Of a stretch of DNA of 64,000 nt, positions 52,674 to 60,995 are shown in pieces. The notes beneath the pieces were generated by a model. That model did no database searches, was not told the origin of the DNA, and was given only the letters and a program-made list of their open reading frames with translations. A program made the position numbers and the translations under genes. Each line of letters starts with the position of its first letter. Position 1 is the first letter of the stretch. The stretch is taken from contig NZ_CP027732.1 in NCBI RefSeq assembly GCF_003852235.1, forward strand, positions 3,534,001-3,598,000. Reading direction: 5' to 3'. This stretch comes from Pseudomonas sp. R4-35-07. GTDB taxonomy: Bacteria > Pseudomonadota > Gammaproteobacteria > Pseudomonadales > Pseudomonadaceae.

Positions 52674-53752
52674 GGCTTCGACTCCTGGGAGGCACTGTGC
52701 AACGGGCCGACTTCACCGGCACGCCGCAGGTAGGAACTGGCATAGGCGGCTGAACGTGCAGCCAGCAGCGGGTCATTGGAGGCCTCGATACCGCTGGGCA
52801 GAATCAGCGGGTCGAAGTTGATATCGCGGCAATCGCCGTCGGCTTGTGGCTGGCTGCTCTGCAACACCAGGGTGCCGGCATTGAGCACTTTGTGTTCACC
52901 GGCCCAGGTCTTGCTGGCGTCATCCAGCGGGTCGCCGGGGTTGGCCAGCATCATGTTCAATTGCCACTCTAGCGGCCCGGCAGCCAGGCGCTGCACCAGG
53001 TCTTTTTCCAGGAAGTCGCCGCCCTCGGGCGCGGTATCTCCGGCGGCGTCGCGGCTCTGCGGCACCACGGCCCAGCGCACGGCCTGGCGCTTGCCGTCGG
53101 CGCTCACCAGGTAAAACGCGTTGATGCCGTTGTAGGTTTCGGTCGCGTAACTGGCCGATGGCTTGGCGGTTTTAACCCACGCCAGGAACGCTGCGGTCTC
53201 CGGGTGTGCGGCAAAAAACGCCGGCATGCTCGAAGGGTTCGGCTTGCCGGTGGCGGGGTCCGGCGCGCCGGCCTTGAGCAATTGGTAGAACGCCTCGGGC
53301 GTGCCCACCGGGAACACCGGCATGCTGTTCATCCCGGTGCGCCACTGCTGGCCGTTGGCCTGGCTGAATTGCACGGCAAAACTGCGGATCGGCACGCTGC
53401 TGTCCGGTGCATAAGGGTTGCCGCTGGGCAAGGCAAACCGCCCGATCACCGGGGTTTTCGCCACGCTGAACAACTGAGCACTGGAATACGTACGCGCCTC
53501 GGGGCTGCTCTCGAAGTAGCCGGCTACGCACACGCCCTTGGCATGGTTACGCCGAAATCCCGGATGCACACCGTTATTGGTTTCCAGGGCATTGACCAGG
53601 GTTTTTGGGCGCAGGCGCTGCGGGTCGAGCGTACCGTTGACGTAGGCAAAGGCACCAGCGACAACCGCTACCACAGCACCGATACATGCGAGCCTGGCGA
53701 GCAGGTTGGCGGTACTCAGAGGCGGAAGCGGCGGTGGTGAGTGATCAACCAT
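52670..53752 (-). CDS. Catalase-family peroxidase (SrpA-like), membrane-anchored
   Basis: A haem peroxidase of the small catalase family, 360 residues against about 500 for true catalases. One N-terminal helix (ANLLARLACIGAVVAVVAGA) would anchor it facing the periplasm. The conserved HPGFRRNHAKGVCVAGYF near residue 63 holds the distal histidine, SFAVQFSQANGQQWRTGMNS follows, and the proximal tyrosine is probably in LLAARSAAYASSYLRRA. Transcribed from an ECF-type promoter identical in layout to that of the sigma gene at 57.1 kb, and coupled to cytochrome b561. A role in peroxide defence of the envelope is inferred. Confidence 0.9.
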   Translation of the reverse strand: MVDHSPPPLPPLSTANLLARLACIGAVVAVVAGAFAYVNGTLDPQRLRPKTLVNALETNNGVHPGFRRNHAKGVCVAGYFESSPEARTYSSAQLFSVAKTPVIGRFALPSGNPYAPDSSVPIRSFAVQFSQANGQQWRTGMNSMPVFPVGTPEAFYQLLKAGAPDPATGKPNPSSMPAFFAAHPETAAFLAWVKTAKPSASYATETYNGINAFYLVSADGKRQAVRWAVVPQSRDAAGDTAPEGGDFLEKDLVQRLAAGPLEWQLNMMLANPGDPLDDASKTWAGEHKVLNAGTLVLQSSQPQADGDCRDINFDPLILPSGIEASNDPLLAARSAAYASSYLRRAGEVGPLHSASQESKP

Positions 53753-53793
53753 GAAAAGCTCCAGGGCACGTGGCCGCAGGGGAAAAGTGTCAT

Positions 53794-53820
53794 GAGACGA
53801 ATCCCATGTAGGTTTATTCC
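53794..53820 (-). promoter_or_regulatory. ECF-type promoter of the catalase-b561 operon
   Basis: On the minus strand GGAATA (53815-53820), 15 bases, CGTCTC (53794-53799). The element before the ECF sigma gene has the same -35, spacing and CGTCT, so the same sigma factor should read both. Confidence 0.8.
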
Positions 53821-53873
53821 CCCTCTACTGTAGTTTTTTTCATGGCAAACGCACGTGCAGGCCAAACGTCCTG

Positions 53874-53950
53874 CTAACGCTGGTTGAACAATGCAGGTCG
53901 TTTATTGAGGAAGGCTTGCATGCCCTCCTGCTGATCCGGGGTGACGCTCC
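53874..53950 (-). pseudogene. C-terminal stub of an enoyl-CoA hydratase
   Basis: On the minus strand the frame reads VTPDQQEGMQAFLNKRPALF then NQR and stop, the usual end of an enoyl-CoA hydratase. Upstream of 53950 the similarity stops abruptly before the adenylation/membrane island, so about 230 codons are missing. Confidence 0.75.
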
Positions 53951-54005
53951 AGCACTACATTCATAAGCACCTCGACAGATTGATATTATTTGCGACACCG
54001 TTGTT

Positions 54006-55301
54006 TCACGAGTCCCAGATTGCGCCATAGGCGGGTATTGCATGGGCTTCGAGCGCTTGCACCACGCGTTGAGTCAGCGCCTGGTTGGCAATGCAGATCA
54101 CGGCTTCGGCGTCAAAGGTGCGCACCGCGCCGTAGGCCAACTGCACCAGGTCGGGCTTCCCTTGTTTATCGGTGTCCCAGATCAACGCGGTGGGCTGGAC
54201 GCGCAGAATTTCGTCGACCAATTCATCACCGTAGGTTTTCCTCGGACTGCGGGTGGACCAGATCAAGTGAATCGGCACCTGCGCGGCCAGCAAGTGCGGC
54301 ATGACCGGGCCAATGCCACTGCCGGTGGCGATGTACACCACCGATTTGAACAAGGTTTCCACATTGGCCACGCCGGCGGTGGTGATGCCCTTTACCCAGA
54401 CATGGCTGGGCAAATCCTCGATAAACCGTCCGGTCCAATCCCCGGCGCGGGAGATGATCAGGCGAAAGCCCGCCTCGCCCGGCGCTGGAATGTTCGCAAA
54501 GGAATGCCACTCAAGCAGCGGATTGCGGCTGATTGCCGTGGACGAACCGGCGAACGGCGTGGTGTGGCCAAGGCGCGTTACCACCGCATGCCCGGAAGGC
54601 CGCGCATGTTCAACGGCCACTTTGCGCAACCGCAACCATGGCAGCAGAATGCTCACTGTCAGCAGTACCAGCATCCAGAACGCGCCACTGTGCAGCAGGT
54701 CCGATGAGGCTTGCGTTGCCATCAGCACTGTTTGCCACCAGAACAACAGCAACGCACTCCAACCGGCAAAGCGATGAACCCGTTCGAAACCGTTGTGAAA
54801 ACGACTGCGAATCGGCGGGAGCGCCATAACCACCATGAGCAGCAACAGGCTGAACAGCGCGACGCTGAGCCACAACCCTGTCGACGACACGCTGCCCGGT
54901 TGTTGCACAAAGCTCGACATCTGGACACACACCAACGCTGCAAACCAGGCAGTGGCCGCCAGCGCCGCGCCGCTGTGCAGCCCTCCGAAATGGAACACTT
55001 TGGCCGCTCGGCGGCGCACCCACAGCGGCCAACACAGCGGAACCCGCGTGGCCAGCCAGAACAGCGCATTGATCACGTATTGCTGGCGTATCAGAATGGC
55101 AACCGACAGATTGATCAGCACCAGGTCCGACAGCATCGCTGGCGTGATCGCCAGCAGGTCAACGGCCAGCAGCACGGCGGCGTTCCCCATCAGCACCAAT
55201 GCCGCCAGGCGGTTGTAGTAAGAAAACACAGGTAGTGACCTCAAGCGCCGCCATAGTGCCGGCTTGGGTGGCAAAACGGCGCGGGTCGATACTTCAGTCA
55301 T
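54006..55301 (-). CDS. Membrane flavoprotein (TmpA-like ferric-reductase-type) paired with an adenylation enzyme
   Basis: A 431-residue protein with about six membrane helices in residues 30-222, including FERVHRFAGWSALLLFWWQT with a candidate haem or structural histidine, then a cytoplasmic ferredoxin-reductase-like half. RAGDWTGRFIEDLPSHVWV resembles a flavin-binding stretch and YIATGSGIGPVMPHLL (about 323-338) is a dinucleotide-binding loop. This arrangement is found in ferric reductases and in the fungal TmpA group. Its start overlaps the adenylation gene by eight bases, so the two are co-translated and probably act on the same metabolite. The reaction is unknown. Confidence 0.75.
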   Translation of the reverse strand: MTEVSTRAVLPPKPALWRRLRSLPVFSYYNRLAALVLMGNAAVLLAVDLLAITPAMLSDLVLINLSVAILIRQQYVINALFWLATRVPLCWPLWVRRRAAKVFHFGGLHSGAALAATAWFAALVCVQMSSFVQQPGSVSSTGLWLSVALFSLLLLMVVMALPPIRSRFHNGFERVHRFAGWSALLLFWWQTVLMATQASSDLLHSGAFWMLVLLTVSILLPWLRLRKVAVEHARPSGHAVVTRLGHTTPFAGSSTAISRNPLLEWHSFANIPAPGEAGFRLIISRAGDWTGRFIEDLPSHVWVKGITTAGVANVETLFKSVVYIATGSGIGPVMPHLLAAQVPIHLIWSTRSPRKTYGDELVDEILRVQPTALIWDTDKQGKPDLVQLAYGAVRTFDAEAVICIANQALTQRVVQALEAHAIPAYGAIWDS

Positions 55302-56901
55302 GGCCAGGCTCCGTGGTGGCGCCCGCCCACGTCGCTGCCTGATAGTCCTCGGCCAGTCGCAGCAAAGCGGCCTTGTCGATCTTGCCCCTGGCGGTCATGG
55401 GAAACGCCTCCAGCGCGTAGATGAACTTCGGCACGCAGTAGTAGGCCAGGCGCCGGTGACACTCGGATAGGCAGTCCTGCGTGTCGGCACTGGCCGGCGA
55501 GACAAAGGCGACCAGGGTGCGGTCGTCCACTTTCAACGTGACCCCCCGCGTGCACCCGGTGCCGGCCTCCAGGGCTGCGGTTACCGCGTCCAGCTCCACG
55601 CGAAACCCGCGAACTTTGACTTGGTCATCGACGCGGCCCAGGTGTTCGAGTTGGCCGTCGGCGGTCCAGCGCCCCAGGTCCCGCGTGCGGAACATCACAG
55701 CATCGCCCCCCAGAAACGGGTCCGGGCGGTATCGTTCCTGGGTCAACACTGCGTTGTTCAGGTAGCCCGCAGTCACTCCCGCGCCGCCGGCCCACATCTC
55801 TCCGGTCTCGCCTAAAGCGCAGGCGCGCCCCTGATCGTCGAGCACATACACCGTGTTATTGGGCGTCGGCCGGCCAATGGTCAACAGCGTGCCTGGCACG
55901 TGGCGGTGCAATGTGTTGACGATCGTGGTCTCGGTCGGCCCGCAACCGTTGTGGAAGGTAGAGTGCTCGGCCCAACGCTCGGCCAGGGCCTGAGCACAAG
56001 GCTCTCCGGCCACCGCGACCACGCTCAGGTCTGGGCACTGCAATGGATCAAGGGTGGCCAGTATCGACGGTGTCGCAATCAAGACGTTGCACTGCGCGGC
56101 TGTCTGCGCAATGTCCTTGCCACGAATCAGCAAGGTCGCCCCATGGGCCAGGCAACCGAGTATTTCCCAGGCTGCCATATCAAAGCCGATGTTAAGAACC
56201 TGCCCTACGGTAATGCCGGGGGCCATGCCCATCTGCCCGGGCGAAGTCAGCAAGATGTTGCACACGTTGCGATGGCTGACACACACACCGTTGGGGCGTC
56301 CGGTGGTGCCGGACGTAAACAGCACGAAACACAGGTCATCGGGTTCAGCCAGGGCGCCCACCTGCTCGCTTTCTTCGGCGACCCAGGGCATTTGCGCAAG
56401 GAACGTGTCCAGGCACAGACTGCGCGGGACCGCATCAGCCGGCAGGCGTTCGAGCAGGTTCGACAAGGTCAGCACCAACGGGCTGCTCAATGCTTCCAGC
56501 ACCTGGCCCAATTGCAGGGTGGGCACGATTCTGGCGTCCTGCGGGACATACGCGGCCCCCACCTTCAACACCGCCAGCAACCCCACCAGCATCGCAATCG
56601 AACGCTCGACGAACAAGCCCACCGTGTCGCCGCGCTTGACTCCCCGTTCAAGCAGGTGCACCGCCAATCGGTTGGCTTGGCGGTTGAGCTGCTCATAACT
56701 GATGCGCTGCCCCGCGCAGATCGCCGCCGTTGCCTGGGGCGCCCGCCGCGCCTGCGCTTCGATCGCGTGGTGCACATTGGAATAGGCAGGTTGGACCGAC
56801 GGACCACACCCCCATTGTCCGAACAGGATTCGCTCTGAGGCAGCCAGGTGGGTCAGTGCCGCGCCAGAGAGAAAGCGTTTATCCATAGGTGACAACGTCA
56901 T
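55294..56901 (-). CDS. Stand-alone NRPS-type adenylation enzyme
   Basis: An amino-acid-activating adenylation protein of 535 residues with no carrier or condensation domain. Motifs: A3 FVLFTSGTTGRPNGVCVSH (195-210; Asn replaces the usual second Lys), A4 NIGFDMAAWEILG with the Asp (241) that normally holds an amino-acid amino group, A5 NGCGPTETTIVN, A7/A8 RTRDLGRWTADGQLEHLGRV then DDQVKVRGFRVELD, A10 MTARGKIDKAAL with Lys 507. It ends shortly after A10. The ATG at 56901 has GAGGG upstream; a longer frame to 57078 is less likely. Its partner is the overlapping membrane flavoprotein gene. Confidence 0.85.
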   Translation of the reverse strand: MTLSPMDKRFLSGAALTHLAASERILFGQWGCGPSVQPAYSNVHHAIEAQARRAPQATAAICAGQRISYEQLNRQANRLAVHLLERGVKRGDTVGLFVERSIAMLVGLLAVLKVGAAYVPQDARIVPTLQLGQVLEALSSPLVLTLSNLLERLPADAVPRSLCLDTFLAQMPWVAEESEQVGALAEPDDLCFVLFTSGTTGRPNGVCVSHRNVCNILLTSPGQMGMAPGITVGQVLNIGFDMAAWEILGCLAHGATLLIRGKDIAQTAAQCNVLIATPSILATLDPLQCPDLSVVAVAGEPCAQALAERWAEHSTFHNGCGPTETTIVNTLHRHVPGTLLTIGRPTPNNTVYVLDDQGRACALGETGEMWAGGAGVTAGYLNNAVLTQERYRPDPFLGGDAVMFRTRDLGRWTADGQLEHLGRVDDQVKVRGFRVELDAVTAALEAGTGCTRGVTLKVDDRTLVAFVSPASADTQDCLSECHRRLAYYCVPKFIYALEAFPMTARGKIDKAALLRLAEDYQAATWAGATTEPGHD

Positions 56902-57041
56902 GAACACACCCTCATTGTTTGGCTGCCGGCTTAGTGCCGACAGGTACAAGGGTGGATGGAGCGCAACACCTGGGATTACAGAACCACCATTCAAAAAGAC
57001 TGATCCCACTCGAATGGCTAAAAAATCTTTCGATCGAATAA

Positions 57042-57068
57042 GGAATAACTTACGCGCACGCGCGTCTA
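57042..57068 (+). promoter_or_regulatory. ECF-type autoregulatory promoter of the sigma factor gene
   Basis: GGAATA, 15 bases, CGTCTA, starting 54 bases before the sigma ATG. Sequence and spacing match the catalase promoter at 53794, consistent with autoregulation. Confidence 0.78.
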
Positions 57069-57095
57069 CCCAGCACAACTGAGTAGACTCAACCC

Positions 57096-57602
57096 ATGCA
57101 TGAACTCGACGAACAGTTACGTGAACTCATCCCCAGGCTGCGGCGCTTTGCCGTGTCCCTGACCCGTAACGCCAGCAGCGCCGACGACCTGGTGCAGGCC
57201 ACCCTGGAACGGGCGATCATCGCGTGGGCTGACAAACGCATCGAAGGCGACCTGCGCGCGTGGCTGTTTTCGATCCTCTACCGGCAATTCCTCGATGCCC
57301 ACCGGCGCAGCCGCCGCTACGCCCGCATGCTCGAATTCTTCACCGGCCGCGATGATGCGCAGCCCTCGGTGGAACGTACGGTAATGGCCCAATTCACCCT
57401 GCAAGCCTTCGACCAGCTCACTACCGAGCAACGCGCCCTGCTGCTGTGGGTGTCGGTCGAAGGCTTGAGCTACAAGGAAGTCGCCGAAATACTCAACGTG
57501 CCCATCGGTACGGTGATGTCGCGCCTGTCCCGCGCCCGCCAGGCCCTGCGTCAACTCAGCGATGGCGAAATTGCCAGCCCTTCCCTGCGGATACTCAAAT
57601 GA
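57096..57602 (+). CDS. ECF RNA polymerase sigma factor
   Basis: A 168-residue group 4 sigma factor. Region 2: PRLRRFAVSLTRNASSADDL then VQATLERAIIAWADKRIEGD (about 10-50), with DLRAWLFSILYRQFLDAHRR. Region 4: LLWVSVEGLSYKEVAEILNV followed by PIGTVMSRLSRARQALRQLS (about 122-160), the helix-turn-helix that reads the -35 element. It is overlapped by its anti-sigma partner and carries the same promoter motif as the catalase operon. Confidence 0.93.
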   Translation: MHELDEQLRELIPRLRRFAVSLTRNASSADDLVQATLERAIIAWADKRIEGDLRAWLFSILYRQFLDAHRRSRRYARMLEFFTGRDDAQPSVERTVMAQFTLQAFDQLTTEQRALLLWVSVEGLSYKEVAEILNVPIGTVMSRLSRARQALRQLSDGEIASPSLRILK

Positions 57603-58336
57603 TCAGCCTGCCCCCCAGCGAACGCGACTTACACGCTTACGTCGATCACCAATTGCTCGACAGTGATCGCCGGGCACTTGAAACCTGGCTGGCGAGCCAC
57701 CCCGACGTGGCCGCCCAGGTGCATGCCTGGCAACAGGATGCGCAATTATTGCGCGCCTCTTTAAGCGGTGCTCTGCAACAGCCGGGTAACCCGGCACTGG
57801 ACCCGGCGCTGATTCGCCAGCGCATCAAGCGTCAGTCCCGCCGCCACCTCGCCACGGCGGCGCTGCTGCTGATTGCCGTCAGCCTCGGCGGGATTGGCGG
57901 CTGGCACGCCCGCGATGTCGCCCAGCCAGCGCTGCTGCCGATGGCCGATGCCATGCAGGCGTATCGCCTGTTTGCCCAGGACGGCATCATGCCCGCCGAC
58001 TACAGCGCCCAGGACCGCACCACGATGCAAGCCTGGCTCGACCGCTATTTCAACCAGGCCCATCGCTTGCCCGACTTGAGCCAGGCGGGGTTCACCCCGG
58101 TCAGCGGGCGCCTGCTCACCACCGACCAAGGCGCGGCAGCCATGGTGTTGTACGAAGACGCGCAAGGACGGCGCATCAGCTTCTACATTCGTCCGCCAGG
58201 CCCGAACAACGGCTTTCTGCCCCGTGGCAGTCGCAGCGCCGACGGCTTGCAGGCCGACTACTGGTCGGGCGGCGGGTACAACTATGCGATGGTCAGCCCG
58301 GTGGATCAGGCCGCTGCGCCGCAAATCAGGTTCTAG
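57599..58336 (+). CDS. Transmembrane anti-sigma factor
   Basis: A 245-residue one-helix membrane protein. The cytoplasmic N-terminus (SERDLHAYVDHQLLDSDRRA then LETWLASHPDVAAQV) is the anti-sigma domain of the RskA/FecR-adjacent type, without the HxxxCxxC zinc motif. The helix is HLATAALLLIAVSLGGIGGW near residue 82, and the rest is periplasmic and includes YFNQAHRLPDLSQAGFTPVS. ATGA overlap with the sigma gene shows they are coupled. It presumably holds the sigma factor until an envelope signal, perhaps peroxide, is sensed. Confidence 0.88.
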   Translation: MISLPPSERDLHAYVDHQLLDSDRRALETWLASHPDVAAQVHAWQQDAQLLRASLSGALQQPGNPALDPALIRQRIKRQSRRHLATAALLLIAVSLGGIGGWHARDVAQPALLPMADAMQAYRLFAQDGIMPADYSAQDRTTMQAWLDRYFNQAHRLPDLSQAGFTPVSGRLLTTDQGAAAMVLYEDAQGRRISFYIRPPGPNNGFLPRGSRSADGLQADYWSGGGYNYAMVSPVDQAAAPQIRF

Positions 58337-58435
58337 GGGCCCATGTCCGGGGCGGCTATGCACCGCCTTCTCTATTGGTCAAATCGCATCAGGCGCCCTA
58401 AAGTAAGCGACCAACGCAATAACGAGTGAGCTGTA

Positions 58436-59530
58436 TTGGCCGTGCTTTCCCTGATCCGCCGCCTGCTGGGCAGCACCCATCGCATTTCGCGCGCCTCGCC
58501 TGTTGCGGCGTTTTTCCACGACAAGGCCCGGCAACAGGGCTACACCCTCAGCGCCGGCCAGGTGCAGACAATTGCAGCCATGGCCCGCGAGGCCCAGCAC
58601 CTGCTCGCCGGCCGACCCACGCGCAGCCTGTACCTGCACGGCCCGGTGGGGCGCGGCAAAAGCTGGCTGCTCGACGGGTTTTTCCAGGCGCTGCCGATCA
58701 CCGCCAAGCAGCGCGTGCACTTCCACGACTTTTTTGCCGAACTGCACCGGGGCATGTTCCGGCACCGCGAGCAGAACGACGCGCTGGCCGTCACCCTCGA
58801 CGAACTGCTGGCGGGCTGCCGCGTGCTGTGTTTCGACGAGTTCCATGTGCACGATATCGGCGATGCCATGCTTATCAGCCGCTTGTTCCAGGCCTTGTTC
58901 CGGCGCGGTGTGCTGGTACTGGTGACCTCCAACTATGCGCCCGAAGGCCTGCTGCCCAATCCGCTGTACCACCAACGCTTCAAGCCGGTAATCGATCTGA
59001 TCGCTGCGCGCATGGACGTGCTGGAAGTCAGCGCTCCCGAGGATTTTCGCAGCCTGCCCCAGGCCCATGCCGAGCAGCGCTTCAGCACTGGCCAGTACGT
59101 CTGGCCCGGCAGCGTGGCGCAACGTGCGGCGCTTGGCCTGCCTGCCGTCGACAGCCCGGCGCTGCCCTTGGCCGTCGGCAACCGGCAGTTGCTGTGCCGC
59201 CGCCGCGAAGCGCGCAGCATCGCGTTCACCTTCAACGACCTGTGCGAGCAACTCACCGCCGTGATGGATTACCTGCTGCTGTGCCAGGACTACGACCACT
59301 GGGTCATCGACGGCCTGCCCCACCTCGCCGACTGCCCGATCGCCGTGCAGCAACGCTTCATCAACCTGATTGACGTGCTCTACGACCGCGACAAACAGCT
59401 GATCCTGATCGGTGAACGGCCGCTGGAGCACGCCTTGAGTGGCGAGGCCATCGACCTTGCCCGCACCGCCAGCCGCTTGGGGCAACTGCAAGCGCGCCGC
59501 GCGCAATCTGTGCGCGACCCGGTATCATGA
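58436..59530 (+). CDS. zapE: AFG1/ZapE-like ATPase
   Basis: A 364-residue AFG1-family P-loop ATPase. Walker A LHGPVGRGKSWLLDGFFQAL near residue 64; Walker B VLCFDEFHVHDIGDAMLISR near 130; the sensor region VLVTSNYAPEGLLPNPLYHQ; and the C-terminal LLCQDYDHWVIDGLPHLADC. ZapE is linked to Z-ring stability during division and low oxygen in E. coli; the symbol is family-based, and this may be a second copy. The start is a TTG at 58436 (alternative GTG at 58442). It lies 25 bases before the LRR-kinase gene in the same direction. Confidence 0.85.
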   Translation: MAVLSLIRRLLGSTHRISRASPVAAFFHDKARQQGYTLSAGQVQTIAAMAREAQHLLAGRPTRSLYLHGPVGRGKSWLLDGFFQALPITAKQRVHFHDFFAELHRGMFRHREQNDALAVTLDELLAGCRVLCFDEFHVHDIGDAMLISRLFQALFRRGVLVLVTSNYAPEGLLPNPLYHQRFKPVIDLIAARMDVLEVSAPEDFRSLPQAHAEQRFSTGQYVWPGSVAQRAALGLPAVDSPALPLAVGNRQLLCRRREARSIAFTFNDLCEQLTAVMDYLLLCQDYDHWVIDGLPHLADCPIAVQQRFINLIDVLYDRDKQLILIGERPLEHALSGEAIDLARTASRLGQLQARRAQSVRDPVS

Positions 59531-59555
59531 GCGCCTTTTCACGCCCCCTTGCCGA

Positions 59556-60872
59556 GTGACCGCGCCGTTGATCAATACCCTCGCCCAACTCAAGGACGGC
59601 CAATTGGCCGGTGCGACACGCCTGGACCTGGCCTGCGGGCTGACCGAATTTCCCCGGGAAATCTTCGAACTGGCCGACTCGCTGGAAATCCTCAACCTCA
59701 CGGGCAACGCCTTGAGCAGCCTGCCGGACGATCTGTACCGCCTCAAGCACTTGCGCGTGCTGTTCTGCTCGGACAACGCCTTCACCGAACTGCCGGCGTG
59801 CCTGGGCCAGTGCCCCGCGCTGAGCATGATCGGCTTCAAGGCCAACCAGATCCGCCACGTGCCCGCCGCCGCCCTTCCGCCGCAGTTGCGCTGGCTGATC
59901 CTCACCGACAACTGCATCAGCCAACTGCCCGACGAACTCGGCCAGCGCCCGCTGCTGCAAAAGCTGATGCTGGCCGGCAACCAACTGACGCACTTGCCGC
60001 CCAGCCTGGCCCAATGCGAAAACCTCGAGCTGATCCGCATCGCGTCGAACCGCCTGACGCACCTGCCGCACTGGCTGCTGACGCTGCCCAGCCTGACGTG
60101 GCTGGCCTATGCCGGCAATCCGGTGGAAATGGCCGTGAACGTGGCCGGCGACGACGAGACAGCGGATATTCCCTGGGCCGAACTGGAACTGGGTGACGTA
60201 CTCGGCGAAGGCGCCTCGGGGATTATTCGCAAGGCCTTGTGGAAGCCCCGCGCGTTACCCGTCGCGGTCAAACTGTATAAAGGCACGATCACCAGCGACG
60301 GTTCGCCGCTGCACGAAATGCAAGCGTGCATAGCCGCCGGGTTGCACCCCAACCTGATCAGGGTGCAGGGGCGCATCGTCGACCACCCCGGCGATCAGGC
60401 CGCGTTGGGGATGGACCTGATCGACCCGAGCTACCGCAACCTCGCGGCGTTGCCGAGCCTGGCGTCCTGCACCCGGGATATCTACGAACCGAGCCTGCGC
60501 CTGAGCCTCGACGTGGCGCTGCGCATGGCCCGCGGCATCGCCTCGGTGGCGGCGCACCTGCACCGGCACGGCATTACCCATGGCGACCTGTACGGCCACA
60601 ATATTTTGTGGAACAGCGCGGGCGAGTGTTTATTAGGGGATTTCGGCGCGGCGTCGTTTCATGCCACGGCGGACACCCTGGAAACCAGGGCGTTGCAACG
60701 CATTGAAGTGCGCGCGTTCGGGGTGTTGTTGGGGGAGTTGCTGGAGCGGGTTGATACGACGGTCCCCGGCGAACTGGAAGACCTGCGCAAAAGCTGCTGC
60801 CAGCCCGATGTGCTGGCGCGACCAAGCTTCGAAGCTATTGAAGCCGTGCTGCAATCTTTCCAACACCACTAA
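59556..60872 (+). CDS. Leucine-rich-repeat protein kinase
   Basis: A 438-residue cytoplasmic protein with no signal peptide. Residues about 15-190 are seven or eight LRRs of about 23 residues (LEILNLTGNALSSLPDDLYR, LQKLMLAGNQLTHLPPSLAQ). Residues about 205-435 form a kinase domain: glycine loop LGEGASGIIRKA, lysine in LPVAVKLYKG, catalytic loop GITHGDLYGHNILWN, and LLGDFGAASFH. All core catalytic residues (K, D, N, DFG) are kept, so it should be an active Ser/Thr or Tyr kinase. The start is taken as the GTG at 59556; the upstream frame overlaps zapE and is arginine-rich shadow. The target is unknown. Confidence 0.85.
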   Translation: MTAPLINTLAQLKDGQLAGATRLDLACGLTEFPREIFELADSLEILNLTGNALSSLPDDLYRLKHLRVLFCSDNAFTELPACLGQCPALSMIGFKANQIRHVPAAALPPQLRWLILTDNCISQLPDELGQRPLLQKLMLAGNQLTHLPPSLAQCENLELIRIASNRLTHLPHWLLTLPSLTWLAYAGNPVEMAVNVAGDDETADIPWAELELGDVLGEGASGIIRKALWKPRALPVAVKLYKGTITSDGSPLHEMQACIAAGLHPNLIRVQGRIVDHPGDQAALGMDLIDPSYRNLAALPSLASCTRDIYEPSLRLSLDVALRMARGIASVAAHLHRHGITHGDLYGHNILWNSAGECLLGDFGAASFHATADTLETRALQRIEVRAFGVLLGELLERVDTTVPGELEDLRKSCCQPDVLARPSFEAIEAVLQSFQHH

Positions 60873-60875
60873 CCA

Positions 60876-60983
60876 ATGTGGGAGGGGCGGTGCGACGATT
60901 CGACTTGCCCCCGATAGCAGTGGGTCAGACACAGATAGTGTGGCTGATACACCGCGATCGGGAGCAAGCCCCCTCTCACATTT
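60876..60983. repeat. REPIN with an insertion in one arm
   Basis: Right arm TCGGGAGCAAGCCCCCTCTC is near standard. The left arm is split: GTGGGAGGGG, then about 16 extra bases (CGGTGCGACGATTCGA), then CTTGCCCCCGATAGC. A seven-T run follows the right arm, so it could terminate the kinase transcript. Confidence 0.8.
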
Positions 60984-60995
60984 TTTTACCGCGCT

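Noticed and set aside
54006..56901. Adenylation pair considered as part of a full NRPS cluster
   Set aside because: No condensation, carrier or thioesterase domain and no further biosynthetic gene on either side within the window.
23684..60983. Recurring palindromes considered as a CRISPR array
   Set aside because: Copies are scattered singly between genes, are self-complementary pairs rather than direct repeats with regular spacers, and no cas genes are present. They are REP/REPIN elements.
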